From assembly GCA_033398695.1 (NCBI GenBank), contig CM065803.1, positions 44,941,501 through 45,005,500 of the forward strand: a stretch of DNA of 64,000 nucleotides, written 5' to 3'. Below are positions 30,344 to 42,101 of the stretch, one piece after another. The translations under genes and the position numbers were made by a program. This DNA is from Orobanche coerulescens (taxonomy: Eukaryota; Streptophyta; Magnoliopsida; Lamiales; Orobanchaceae). The stretch's first letter is position 1. The number at the start of each line of letters is the position of its first letter. Below the pieces are notes generated by a model. The model was given only the letters and a program-made list of their open reading frames with translations. It was not told the origin of the DNA and ran no database searches.

Positions 30344-31161
30344 TGTAATACCCATATTTTTCGCTTTCGTTTTATTCGACTCTATCGACTCGTTTGCGTT
30401 CGTCGATATTTTCTGGACTTTTTCTACTCTTCACTTTTTGTTGTTTGAACAAGTTGCGGTGTTATTTTGGGTTAATCCAATTGTCGCTGTGACTTTTTTT
30501 TTTCCGAATTCGGTTCCGCTCCTGTGAAATTTATATGAATTCATATCTTGTCGTTTTCACCGGATCGTATATATTGTCTTGAGTCGAGCTGTGAACTAGT
30601 GGGATGCTATTCGATTTTCGTTATTCGTTATGATTCGTACATGATCGATCGACTGTCATTGTCTCGATCGTTGTAATTCAATTGTTTGATTGTTCGGTTT
30701 TGTTGATCTTGTTCCGTGATTGTTGAACGTTCAGACTCATTCGTAATTCCCTTAAGTTCGGGAAATTATTCTCGTTTACAATCTTCCAACCCTTGGGCGG
30801 TGGAATTCCGTATTTGTTCAGCGACTCGCTCGCGTTTTGATTGATGTACCGTTAGGTTGGTCAATCATATCGATTTTCGTTCGTTATGTTTTATGATTGT
30901 TCGGATAATTGACTTGACCATATTATCGGTTTGATGACGCTTGTCACTTGTTGGTTTTATTATGTCTCTATCGGTGACGTTGTGTTGGTCGTCGTGGAGC
31001 GTGTTTTCACGCCGTATGTGTCTTTGCGTTTCTTGCAGCATTTCGCCGTTGGGCGCGGGTTCTCGGTTTTTGTGTATCTCGTCGAGTTTTCCTGGTGGGG
31101 ATATTGCTTCTCCCTACTCCTTTTAAGTTTCGGGATGAAACTTCTTTTAAGGAGGGTAGAA
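30344..31161 (+). repeat. Truncated diverged LTR start inside C
   Basis: TGTAATACCCATATTTTTCG begins right after the inner purine tract. Parts around 30740-30830 align in order with the C LTR around 26365-26450 (CGTAATTCCC, GGAATTCCG and nearby blocks) but are much diverged. It breaks off into the true C purine tract (TTTTAAGGAGGGTAGAA, 31145-31161). This is a piece of a related element's LTR carried as internal sequence. Confidence 0.6.
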
Positions 31162-34114
31162 TGTAATACCCGTAATTTCGATTTCCGGTAATTTCTTTTT
31201 TTCGGCTAAAGTCCGTTTTGACGACTCGCTCATGACCGTTTCGTCATTCCGAGAATGATTAATTCTGCACTTTTTGTCATCCGAGTTCGTTTCGGTGTCG
31301 TTTTATTCAGTTCCGTGCTTTTTGACGACTTTTCCGCACTTGAGTTCGATTCTTGCGAATCTCGTTGGAAACTGCTGTTTCGAGTTTCCCGTAAGTCCGT
31401 TTAACTTTGTTAGACGTGTAGTGAACTTCGGTTTGGTTATTCGATCACGTATCGTGATTTTCGGACGTTTTGGGCCATTTTTGTAATTTCCCAAAGTTTG
31501 GGGTAATTACTTCCGTTGTCGAATTCCGACACTTCGGGTGGTCGGAATCGTGTGTTCTCTTAGCGCTTGGATTCTTCTTTGCGAGTACTTCGTAACCGTA
31601 TCTCCGGTTTTTATTCAGGTTCGGGTTTCGGGGTCGTTCGGACCGTCGGAGTGGCCACGGCAAAGACGGCGCAGCGAATCGCTTTGGCGAGTTACGGCCG
31701 TAATGTGCGATTCTGGCCGTAAGTGATCGGCGAGCATGGCACGACGAATGCATTCTGGCCGTAAGAGTCGAGAGTTACGGCCGACGGGTGCTGTGCGGCT
31801 CCGACGAATGCGATTACGGCCGTAAGAACTGCCGACGGCCGTAAGTGCCGAGTTACGGCCGTAAGGCCCTCCGATTCTGGCCGTAAGTGTCCGGCAACCG
31901 GCTATATAAGGCCTGGGCAGCCCGTTTTTACTCATTTCTTCACTTTTCTTGCGGCTATCGGACGGGTGCGACGGGAAATAGGGTTCTTGGTCGATTCTAC
32001 TCAATTCCAAGACGTTTTGGAAGATCCTTGTCAATTATATCATCATCTAATCCGTGTTCTTCGTCCAAATCGAGGTATTTTGGCTTGAACCCTTGTTTTT
32101 GAAGATTTTAGGGATTTTCCTTTTGATTTCGATTCCAATCCATTTCTAAACAATTAGTTGTTGTATAAACGTTGTTTTGGACGTGTTCTACGGATTGTAT
32201 ATCCGTATTTCGAGTTCGTTGGAATCCAATCGGGAATTTTGGTTTTCTAAGAAACCTTGAACATTTAGTATCCGATTAAATGTCTCAAAGGGTTCCCTTC
32301 AATTCTTGACCGTGTTTTCCTTTGTTTTCAATTGTTATTCTCATAGTAACCGTGTTTCCGTTGGAATTCACGGAGGATTGTAGGTGTTCGGGGTTTTCCG
32401 GGTTGTGCAGTATTCGTAGGAATATTCGGGTGCCGACTACCGAGGCAAGTATCTTGTCCATACGTTTCATGTTTCGTAGGCATAATTATTGATAAATGAT
32501 TTTATGCGAAATCCAATTTTTAATGAACGTAAAAAGGGATCGGTATGTTCTCGATAAATGTTGTCTTTCAACGATAATTCTTGTACTTCGTGAATATATG
32601 TGTTCTCGGAAGATATGTGTTGGTTTTGTATGTTGAAAGATGCTATGATCACTTTGAGTGAGTTTAATAGACCGTAATCCTATGCCGGGGATTATGTAAT
32701 GTTATGTGTACTTGTTCGGTAAGAACGTAATGTGTGCGATATTGGTTGTTATTCCTTCGTGAGGAGGTTGTGACACTTGGTGTTGCTTGGTATTGGTATT
32801 TACTTGTGGTTGTGTGACATTAGTTGTGAGTGTACGTCGACTAAAGTGGCTATTCTAGCGAAGTACCTAGCATTTGTATGCACATTCTAGTATTCGAATT
32901 ATGGCTTCCTGTGGCGTTGTGGATGATATGTGTATGTTCACCTAGGGACGGTCTGACGAGGCCTCTAGGGATACGTTGCCGTGAGTTTCGTATCGCGAAC
33001 TATGGTTAACCACCCAGGGATGTCCGACGGGGCTCTGCGGGGTACGGTGGCCGTGAGTCTCGTACCAGGGTTAACTTTGAAATGTTTTGTTGGAGAACTG
33101 TGATTTTTGGCGCATATTTCGTCTGATTAGAATGGCAGTCCAAATGGTAGGGTACTTAGCTGGAATGGCACCAATAAATGTGTTGTGTATGATTCGTCTC
33201 TTGGTTGTGATAATTTGGTATGGGTACGTGAGTCCTGTGGTTGCTCTGTGCATTGTAGCTCTGTGGTATGTTGAGTGAGATTGTTGTCATGGTAATGTTT
33301 GACACGGTGTAGTTTCCACCGGGTTATTCTTGCGAGTATGTGATGTGAATGATTTGGGTCGTGGACCCCTGTGTTGTGATTGAATGTTATGATTGGGTCG
33401 TGGACCCCGTTGTCCTGCTATCGGAATTGTATATTGAAATAAACGATTGTTGGGCTATGTCCCTAAGCATTTCGAAGGCTTGAAAATTCTTAAACCCCAA
33501 ACGCGTTTTCAAAAACTCCCGAGATCGTAAAATGTTTTGTAAGTTGTAAAATGGTTTTATTTCCTATCTTTCATAATTCAAACTGTTTGATCAAGCGAAT
33601 TATCTCGGGAAGTATATTCATGATTTCTATGTTCTTGGAGTATGATATGTATGGCTTGTCTTTGTATTTATACTTGCACTAGCAAAACAAAGGAGTTTTG
33701 CTAACCCCGAGTATTCGGGGTGGATGTCTGTGTGCGTCCGTGTATTCGCAGTTCTTTGGGAGCAATTCACAGGATCGTTACGAAGGATGATGGAAGGCGG
33801 CGATACTAATCACATGAAGACCGGTGTTGAGTATTTTGGTGATGTCTTGTTGTTTTGTCCTTCCGTTGTGTCTATTATTTCCATTTTACGGGAATGTGGA
33901 TTTATGTTAGCCCCTGCGTGGGCATGAGTTGCGAGAAAGGGTAATGTATGGTTGATGTGTATGTCGTGGAAAAAGACCAAATCGGTCTAATGGTTCGTTA
34001 TTTAGCCATGTTGGCATGTATTGTGTTGTTGAGTTTTCTGTACTTAGCCTGGTAGATCCTCACGGAGAGGGTCTGCGGCGCTGTAATATTCTCGAACGGT
34101 TTGGGGGTGTTACA
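31162..34114 (+). repeat. C 3' LTR
   Basis: Counterpart of 26043-28967. The palindrome array at 31681-31890 has eight units but a different mixture, with several GATTCTGGCCGTAAG units where the 5' LTR has GGTTACGGCCGTAAG. TATA box at 31902-31910. Confidence 0.9.
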
Positions 34115-35196
34115 GGCAGAACTGCCGACCAGCAACCAGGCGGCCGAGCCTTTACCCAGCGGACAAGATAAATCGGCCAACCGAAGGTCCCAGGACAAGT
34201 CCCGGTGCCGAGCGATCGACATCAAATACGATCGTCTCTCGGTACTCGGCGACCGACTCCTGGCGACCGACTGGAGACGATCCTCTCTCGGCACTTGCCG
34301 ACCGACCCTTGGTGACCGACCAATGCCGACCCTCGGCAACTGGCCGATGGCGACCTCTGATGACTAGCTAGAGACGACCGCCTCATGTCGATCAGCACCG
34401 ATGGCCATCCAGTCGGCAAAGGCCGTGCCTCAGGACAGACACCACGTGCAAGAGCCGAGACAAGATCCGCGAATCACGGATCATTGACCACAGCCTGTCA
34501 GCATTCGTCCACCAGCCGACAGGCCCGCCGAAAATTGTCAGTAGGGCCGCATGTGACTGACTCCGGACGCGTGCTGGCCCCTCATTGGACCGCCCAGCTG
34601 GATGCCTGCTGTAGCTTTAGACTTTAGGCAGACTGCCAGCCTCTTCCTTGGACTTTAGCCCGACAGCCTGGGTGATCGCCCTATTATAATATTGGCCGGC
34701 AGACGATCGCCCCATTATTATAATGGCCGGAAGGCGATCGCCCGCCAGAAGACAAGACTCGGCTGCCCCTATATATACAAGGCACCCTGCACTCGGCCAT
34801 CCCCCTGGCATTATCGCGATTTCAGCACAGTAGACAGAATCAATACTCAGCACTTGGCTATCTCTAACTCTTGGCAACAACTATCATTCGGTACTTTCTT
34901 CTCCCGACCTCTCTCACCAAGCAGACGATCGGCAGGGACGAAGAACACCGAGCTTCGCTCAAGAGCCGGATTAACAGAGTCTTTTTACACTCATTGTATC
35001 TAGATTTCTCACATTAATACTTGTATCCACGAATATTTGTATTAATAACATCTCGCGAGAGCATTCAAGCCCGGGCCTAACAAACCCGGCAAATCTTGTA
35101 TTATTTATCTTCTCTCGGAAGTGCTCCCGCAATTTGTTGTTTGTTGTCCGTCCTCCAGCAGTATTAATCTTTGGATAAATATTTTGGGCAACAACA
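34115..35196 (+). repeat. TG2 5' LTR, right fragment (with GGCAG duplication)
   Basis: Resumes after C with AACTGCCGACCAGC and ends GGGCAACAACA. TATA box CCCTATATATACAAGG at about 34769-34784, preceded by GATCGCC / ATTATAATA modules (34673-34748). TCTCGCGAGA lies in U5 at about 35050. Confidence 0.85.
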
Positions 35197-35214
35197 ATTG
35201 GCGCTAGAAGGAGG
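35197..35214 (+). other. TG2 primer-binding site
   Basis: TTGGCGCTAGAAGGAGG follows the LTR end directly and equals the F primer site. Confidence 0.7.
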
Positions 35215-35324
35215 GCATCCAACCCTCAAATTTTTATTCCTACCGTCCCGAAGAACACTCACTGTTCTCGGGGCAGATACTTGAAGTGACACTCACTGCA
35301 CTTCAAAGAAATCTTTCAGAAATC

Positions 35325-36671
35325 ATGTCTTCCGCCTCCGCGTCGAAGAAAGCCGCTGACCAGCCGGCCAGACCCCCCGTTCCGTCCCAGTCCGAGCCGC
35401 AGCCGATGGTGGAAGGCAGCCGCCGCGGTCAGAGACGCTCGATACCATCCCTGGACGGCAGCCCAAGCCTCTCGCTCGATCGGCTCCGAACCAAGGAACA
35501 GATCGACGAGGTCATGGCCGTCCTACAGGAGCGACGGAGTGCTCTCGACGCGCCTCCTGCTATCAGCCCCTCGGCCGCCCGCCGGAAGTCCAAGCGGAAG
35601 CTCAAGGCGTTACTGGCCGAGCGATCGCCAGGAGGCTCTCGTCCGCAAGAGGAGGCGCTCGGCAGTCGGGGCACCTCTGTCTTCGATTGCCTGGGCAGTG
35701 ACCCGACCTGGCGACCGGGGCGGTCCGGCCCCAGCTACGAGACGACGGAGTTTGAGTCTGTCACCAGGAGCTCGGCCTACTCGGCTCCCAGAAGGCAGCC
35801 CAGCCGTCTGGATCCCCCTCGCCAAATTGCCGAGGTCGGCAGCAGTGGAGTCCGGAGATCAGTACACGATCGCCTCGGCTCCCGCTCCCAAAGCCGATCA
35901 GCGAGCGACCGAGCCACGGCGATGGCTGCGATGCAACGTCAGATCGACGACATGAAGGCGCTCCTGCAATCCAGGGCAGGCGCCATGAAGACGATCGCCG
36001 AGCCAAGCGAGCCGCTCGCGATCGACATCGAGCTCGCCCCGGTGCAGCACAAGATCGCTCCTCCTCAAACACCCGTGTATGAGGGGCGATCGGACCCCCA
36101 AACACACCTGAGCAAGTTCAACATCTACATGACCGGGTGTGGGGCATCAGACGCGACCCGGTGCCGAATGTTCCCTCTGATGCTGGACGACCTCGCCCAC
36201 CAATGGTACACCTTATTGCCACCTCGGTCCATTGGCTTTTTTACCGAGCTGGCGCACGTCTTCACGGAGTACTTCACCACCAGAGTCGTCCGGCCTGAAG
36301 TTCCCCTTCACATGATGCAAATCAAGCAGGGAGAAGAAGAGTCCGACTCGGACTACATAGACCGGGTAGACGTGATCATCCTCAACGGCAAGCCCGCAAG
36401 CGATGAGACCGCCCTCTACGCGGTCCTAGGAGGATTTCAGGGCTTTTCGCCTACGTTCAGGCATCTCAAGAAGACCCAACCGACGACCTACGCAGCCTTC
36501 CGGGCTAGAGCCGCAGATTTCCTGTCCAGGCAAAGGCTTCTTCTTAGCCTAGTAGTAGAGCGATCGGCGCCCGCGCGACGACCTCCAGTCTCCCAGCCCG
36601 ATCGCTACTATCCAGCAGAGCCGGAGGACTCGCTCGCCACCTACAGTCCACCATTTAACATGAGGGACTAA
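35325..36671 (+). CDS. gag: TG2 Gag (intact)
   Basis: 448 residues from the first ATG (MSSASASKKAAD) to TAA. The in-frame stretch upstream to 35286 would need a non-ATG start. The N-terminal half is Ser/Arg/Pro-rich with RRGQRRSIPS-type basic patches and a helical EQIDEVMAVLQERR segment. MQRQIDDMKALLQ may coil. The retrotransposon-gag core covers roughly residues 260-410 (HLSKFNIYMTGCG, CRMFPLMLDDLAHQWYTLL, MMQIKQGEEESDSDYIDR, FRARAADFLSRQRLL). There is no zinc knuckle and no protease domain, both present in F. It would assemble particles whose enzymes must come from elsewhere (inference). It is the only full-length open TG gag in the window. Confidence 0.85.
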   Translation: MSSASASKKAADQPARPPVPSQSEPQPMVEGSRRGQRRSIPSLDGSPSLSLDRLRTKEQIDEVMAVLQERRSALDAPPAISPSAARRKSKRKLKALLAERSPGGSRPQEEALGSRGTSVFDCLGSDPTWRPGRSGPSYETTEFESVTRSSAYSAPRRQPSRLDPPRQIAEVGSSGVRRSVHDRLGSRSQSRSASDRATAMAAMQRQIDDMKALLQSRAGAMKTIAEPSEPLAIDIELAPVQHKIAPPQTPVYEGRSDPQTHLSKFNIYMTGCGASDATRCRMFPLMLDDLAHQWYTLLPPRSIGFFTELAHVFTEYFTTRVVRPEVPLHMMQIKQGEEESDSDYIDRVDVIILNGKPASDETALYAVLGGFQGFSPTFRHLKKTQPTTYAAFRARAADFLSRQRLLLSLVVERSAPARRPPVSQPDRYYPAEPEDSLATYSPPFNMRD

Positions 36672-37320
36672 GGCTCGCGATCGCCTCCACCACACATCAT
36701 AAAGCCATGGTCCTGGCAGTCGATGGAACCGGCTGCTTCGGCCATGGAAGGTCCCTTTCGGCCGAGATCGCCCGCCCTTCGTTTAAATACGAGGCCGGCG
36801 TAGTCTGAGGGCTCTCCAAAATTAATCAGTGGGCACGTGCCACTACCCCCGTCTCAACGTACACCGTCGAGGTTCGTCATCTCCATGGCGGGCCGAGGTG
36901 GAAGCAGAGCTAAACAAGCCGCGGGCGTGGAGTTGATTCATCCGACGCTGCCCCGCGCAAGGACTCCTCTAGACCGAGACCGCACGCCCTTCGTTTAAAT
37001 ACGAGGCGATACGCAGTCTAACAGAGGACCCTCATAATAAAGTGAGTCACGAGACACTCAATGTCTTCGCGCACCAAGACACAGTCATGGAGTCGGTCCA
37101 TCGAATTCCGCGACTGTGCACGATTCCTCAAACAAGAGAAACCATCAAGGTTCCAAGGGGGATCGGCCAATGTTGTTTTTTGCAGGTACAAGACCGAAAG
37201 ATAGCTATCCAATCGACCATGATAGCCCAAGTCCGAATCCTAAGTCAGATCAGCAAGATCGCCCGTCCTCATCTTACGCGATCGCCAGCAAGAACCACCT
37301 CGCCCCATGTCTTCAACATA
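36672..37320 (+). other. TG2 3' untranslated tail with duplicated motif
   Basis: The reverse-complement motif CCCTTCGTTTAAATACGAGG lies at 36775-36794 and 36987-37006, 212 bp apart as in TG1. No gene. The frame at 37042-37722 runs into the LTR and is not shared by TG1 or TG3 as a protein. Confidence 0.65.
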
Positions 37321-37340
37321 GGAGCAAGTTGTGGGGCAAT
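37321..37340 (+). other. TG2 polypurine tract
   Basis: GGAGCAAGTTGTGGGGCAAT just before the 3' LTR. A GT replaces the purines found in TG1 and TG3, a slight defect. Confidence 0.7.
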
Positions 37341-38476
37341 TGTTGTGTCAAGAATTAAACTCTCCGACCGGCGATCGCCTCGGAGATCGGGCAACCTGAC
37401 CACTGCCGAGCAGCCAAGGCAGAACTTCCGACCAGCGACCAGGCGGCCGAGCCTTTACCCAGCGGACAAGCTAAATCGGCCAACCGAAGGTCCCAGGACA
37501 AGTCCCGGTGCCGAGCGATCGACATCAAATACGATCGTCTCTCGGTACTCGGCGACCGACTGGAGACGATCCTCTCTCGGCACTTGCCGACCGACCCTTG
37601 GTGACCGACCAATGCCGACCCTCGGCAACTGGCCGTTGGCAACCTCTGATGACCAGCTAGAGACGACCGCCTCATGTCGATCAGCGCCGATGGCCATCCA
37701 GTCGGCAAAGGCCGAGCCTTAGGACAGATACCACGTGCAAGAGCCGAGACAAGATCCGCGAATCACGGATCATTAACCACAGCCTGTCAGCATCCGTCCA
37801 CCAGCCGACAGGCCCGCCGAAAGTTGTCAGTAGGGCCGCATGTGACTGACTTCGGACGCGTGCTGGCCCCTCATTGGACCGCCACGGTGCCTCTTTGTAG
37901 CTTTGGACTTTAGGCGGCCGGCCTCTTCCTTGGACTTTAGCCCGACAGCCCGGGTGATCGCCCCATTATAATATTGGCCGGCAGACGATCGCCCCATTAT
38001 TATAATGGCCGAAAGGCGATCGCCCGCCAGAAGACAAGACTCGGCTGCCCCTATATATACAAGGCACCCTGCACTCGGCCATCCCCCTGGCATTTCGCGA
38101 TTTCAGCACACTAGACAGAATCAATACTCAGCACTTGGCTATCTCCAACTCTTGGCAACAACTATCATTCGGTACTTTCTTCTCCCGGCCTCTCTCACCA
38201 AGCATACGATCGGCAGGGACGAAGAACACCGAGCTTCACTCAAGAGCCGGATTAACAGAGTCTTTTTACACTCATTGTATCTAGATTTCTCACATTAATA
38301 CTTGTATCCACGAATATTTGTATTAATAACATCTCGAGAGAGCATTCAAGCCCGGGCCTAACAAACCCGGCAAATCTTGTATTATTTATCTTCTCTCGGA
38401 AGTGCTCCCGCAATTGTTGTTTGTTGTCCGTCTTCCAGCAGTATTAATCTTCGGATAAATATTTTGGGCAACAACA
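37341..38476 (+). repeat. TG2 3' LTR (1136 bp)
   Basis: TGTTGTGTCAAG...GGGCAACAACA, aligned with the split 5' LTR. The U5 palindrome is mutated to ATCTCGAGAGAG here. Followed by TATAT (38477-38481). Confidence 0.9.
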
Positions 38477-38481
38477 TATAT

Positions 38482-41400
38482 GTTGAAGAACATGATTATA
38501 TACACCTTGAATTGTGAATAAGGATTGTTTAGATGTTAGAACACATCGGATTATGTCGTTGGGAGATTTTGAATGTGATTTCGGAATAAGTTGTGTTCTT
38601 AAGGAATTATTGGATTATATGAATTGATGAACATGTTTAAGAGGTGTTGGTGTTTTAGATATGAATATGGAATATTCATATCTAAAACTAAGTTATGTGT
38701 TTTGGCACAATATTCGTATAGGAATACGAATATGATTTCTGGGTTTGATAAGATTATGATTCACTTTTGAGTTTGAGAATTTATACGTATTGAACAAGTG
38801 TTCAATTCGGATAATTGAATTATTTGAAACCTTTGGAATATGGTTATCTATAATGTTGAATTAATCAGATTGTCCGGATTGGTGATGATAATCTGTAATT
38901 GGCTTATATTATGAATGTACAAGGAGGAAACTTGTAATCGTATTTAAGATTGAATGTGGAATCGGTAATGCTTAGGCACTTGGTTAAATTGATTATTGAT
39001 ATGATATTCGGATTGTGGAATCGTTTTGTGGTTTTGAGTTCGTGTTTGATTGGTTTGGGTTGTTTAGATTTGTAGTTAATCGGGATATTGTAGAACCGTT
39101 GTGTTTGTTGATCGGTTATTGATTGTTATTTGTGATCATCGAGTTACGGCTTGTATTGTGGACATGAGTTCGTATTTGTTGAGTTGGATTATTTGGTTTT
39201 ATGTATATGATCGAGGTTTCGTTGAACTATTGAGTTTGTTGGTTGGGTATGCTAGTTATTGATTTTTATCGAATGTGTGTTAATCGGTTATTGCAATAGG
39301 TTGATATGTTTTGATCGTGGTTTATGACCGTTGTGTTGCGGTTGAAGTTGAAGAGTTCGTAGATTGCTTTTGGTAGGGGTTGAGGAGCTCGTAGACGAAG
39401 GCAATGGATTTGGTAACGGCTTCATGGTATCAGTATCGAGGCAAGTTTATACTTGTTCAGTTTATAATATTTGATGAATGGTTTCGTTCTCATTTCATTT
39501 ATAATTCATATAGCAATGTTATTAGAAATGTAAATTGTCGGGATGATGGTTTGTATATCGTGCTCTAGTTTGGATTAAATCATAATGTATATGATTTAAT
39601 TATGTTCAAGGAAGACGTGAGTTATCTTTCATCAAGGATATAGAATATCGGATATCGAGGATAGTTATCGTGTCGATATTAATGTCGGGACGGTGGTTTG
39701 TTGGTATAAATAGACTATACCTATTTCGGGATTATTCGTATAACTGTGTGTTCGTTCAGGGTTGTTGGTTCGTGGAAAGGATGTTGTCTCCGGCTTTGAG
39801 GTAATTTATGTATTGTTGAGTTATGAGATAATTATTATGTTGAGTTGTTGTATATATTGTACGTTGAGGCTTCGTGTATTGAGATTCATATTGGTTGTTC
39901 GTTGAGGGATGTCGATCCCAGAACTGTTGTCTGAGATTGTTGATCGTATGGATTATCCTTTGGGGATTGTGATCCCAGGATTGTTCTTTTGAATATTGAT
40001 TGGTCGTGTCGACTTTTCACTGTCAGTCTGTTGTTGTTCACTTCGGTGAGTCTCGTGATCCTTATTGGATGTGTGTTTCTTTGAGTTTCGTTGTCATGTT
40101 GCATCGTGACATATTTGGAGTCATATCTGCATTCCGATTGAATATTGTGTAGGATTTTTAGCCAAGCACATATACAGTCATGCGTGAATATTTTTCGTGA
40201 AGGGTTGTGCACACGAGACGTAGTTCGTTGAGGCTAATTAGGTACATTGTCCCACGTATATCCTGGATTCCGTATACGGGGTGGACATGTGCACTGACAC
40301 ATATTCGGATCGGGCGTACTATGACGTCCATCTTTGATCCATACCATTTGGTCGTTCATAGTTCCATGTATGATTGGATATGTTCGACGGTTTGCGACTG
40401 GTTGTTCATACACCCGAGGGGTATGTTTCGACAGTCGGGGTTATTTCTTTGAGATCCATTATTGTTGATCAGTTAGAGTTTACCTTGTTAATGGTATTCT
40501 CGGTTATTGTTGGTCCTTTGTTGATCATTTGGAGTCTACCTTGTTGAGGGTATTCTCGGTTATTGTTGATCTTTGTTGATCATGTTTGGAGTTTACCATG
40601 TTGAGGGTATTGTCGGTTATTGTTGATCCTTTGTCGATCGTATTGGAATTTATCATGTTGATGATATTTTCGGTTGTACTTTGACCTTGGGTTGGTCGTA
40701 TTGGAGCTCATCATATCGATGATATTCTCGATTGAATTATTGGTTCACCATTGTTATTGATATTATGAGTATTCGGACTGTACGTCGATGTTCGGGATTT
40801 GTTATCATTATCATGTGGTAGTTGATCTACATATATGTTGTGTATTATTGGTTTATCCAGGTTGAGATTTGATTGTGTAATCCGACGGACAGGATTTGGC
40901 ACAGATTGGATTACTCCGCACTTATGAGTTTTGATGATGTTTTGAGGATTATTGGTATTTTTGGAATACAGTACAGATAATTGTTGTTGAGTTCATTTCG
41001 TCATTTGAGAATGCGAAATATGGATTATGGTAAGGATTTATTTTTTATGAATTGTTATGGATTGGTAAGGTTATGACGGTAAGATTACTTTTGGTAGTAT
41101 TCTTACTATATTATTACATTGGTATGTAATTATTTATGTTGATGTGATCGATATCATTGTTGAGTATTGTGGCTGACCCCGTCGTGGGCTTTATTTTTAG
41201 GTACTCGGAGATCGAGCTAGTAGCGATCGTGAAGGGGTGAGCTTCCCGGGTGATACTGGTTGTGGCATGTTTTTGAGTATTTAGTATTTATTTCTGGTTG
41301 TTTTATTTCCGCTGCAAATGTGTATTTTGAACTGTGTTTTATCCGCTGCGTGTGTATTTTAAAATAGCTTTCCGGTATTTTTACCAGCGTGTGTATTTTA

Positions 41401-41715
41401 AATGGCCTTTTGGCATTTTGCGAACTTGGGTTATTTCGTTAAGCCCCTTTTTCCTAAACTATTTTATCGGTATGTATAAGTGGCAGCTTAACGTACATTT
41501 TGAACTGTCGAGATTTAGCATTTCGCCTTGTATTTTCAAATGGTATTTTATGATGGTATTTGGTATTTTGTAAATGGATTTTGTGAGTTTTTGAAATATT
41601 ACCGTCATCGGCCTTTTGGCGTTTTTAAACATTTTTTAAATGGTTTTTAGCCTGGTGGGTTCCGGCGCAGGACCCACGGCACTGTAATATCCCGAATGGT
41701 TTTGGGGGTGTTACA
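38482..41715 (+). repeat. A 5' LTR, right part
   Basis: Resumes GTTGAAGAACATG after TG2 and ends GGGGGTGTTACA. No gene. It contains a tandem repeat of about 57 bp (40461-40735) and the terminal modules CCGCTGCA, GCCTGGTGGGT and CACTGTAATATCC. Confidence 0.85.
40461..40735 (+). repeat. Tandem repeat, about 57 bp x 4-5, in A LTR
   Basis: Diverged units share ATTGTTGATC, a TTGATC or TCGATC word, GGAGTTTACC and TTGAGGGTATTCTCGGTT in order. Confidence 0.75.
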
Positions 41716-42101
41716 GAAGATGGTATCGGAGCTTGGGTTTTGTGAACCCAGGCATGTGTGTTATGTGACTCTACCGGTACGGTAGTAGCGTGATTTTGAA
41801 AATGAGTTTTTCTGACTTTTGAGTCAAATCGATTTTTGGAGGTTCCAAAATTTTTGAGAATCTTTTCAAATTGGTATTTGTGATATTGGTGTGTGTTGGT
41901 TGTGTTGAGACTTCGTATGGGAGTCGTGTGCTAGTATCACGGGAGATCATCGGCTTCACGCACCTGTAAGTATATTGGTTTGGTTATTCACTTGTGGCGA
42001 CACTTGATTGTTTTGTGATGAGTTGGAAAGTTTTGGATTTATCTGTTGTTGGTAACAGGTTGCAAGTTTCGAGGACGAAACTTATTTTAAGGGGGGTAGT
42101 A
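41716..42101 (+). other. A internal region (386 bp): primer site to purine tract
   Basis: The primer site TGGTATCGGAGCTTGGG starts 5 bases after the LTR. The polypurine tract TTTTAAGGGGGGTAGTA lies at 42085-42101. The 62-codon minus-strand frame between them has no family. Only the cis signals for reverse transcription remain. Confidence 0.8.

Larger units (their letters stand above)
26043..34114 (+). mobile_element. C: long-LTR non-autonomous gypsy element (LARD)
   Basis: Two LTRs of 2925 bp (26043-28967) and 2953 bp (31162-34114), TGTAATACCC...GGTGTTACA, flank 2.2 kb without coding capacity. Target duplication GGCAG lies at 26038-26042 and 34115-34119. An initiator-Met-type primer site and a purine tract are present. 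LTR length, ends and primer site fit the Tekay/Del group. The internal part is chimeric (see 30344-31161). Confidence 0.9.
25961..38476 (+). mobile_element. TG2: gag-only LTR retrotransposon (TR-GAG type) with element C inside its 5' LTR
   Basis: The 5' LTR is 25961-26042 plus 34120-35196, the gag frame 35325-36671 is intact, a 3' tail and polypurine tract follow, and the 3' LTR is 37341-38476. No pol. Flanked by TATAT. It is the best-preserved member of the family and shares gag length and 3'-tail spacing with TG1. The two LTRs differ at several visible positions, including a 16-bp insertion in the 5' copy, so it is not brand new. Confidence 0.9.

Noticed and set aside
35286..35324. Upstream GTG start for TG2 gag, and TTG starts within primer sites for TG1 and F
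   Set aside because: Plant genes normally start at ATG; the first ATG shared by all copies (MSSASA / MTSATT) is preferred.
37042..37722. 226-codon plus frame at the TG2 tail/3' LTR junction
   Set aside because: It crosses the purine tract and LTR edge; the corresponding sequence in TG1 and TG3 is not open.
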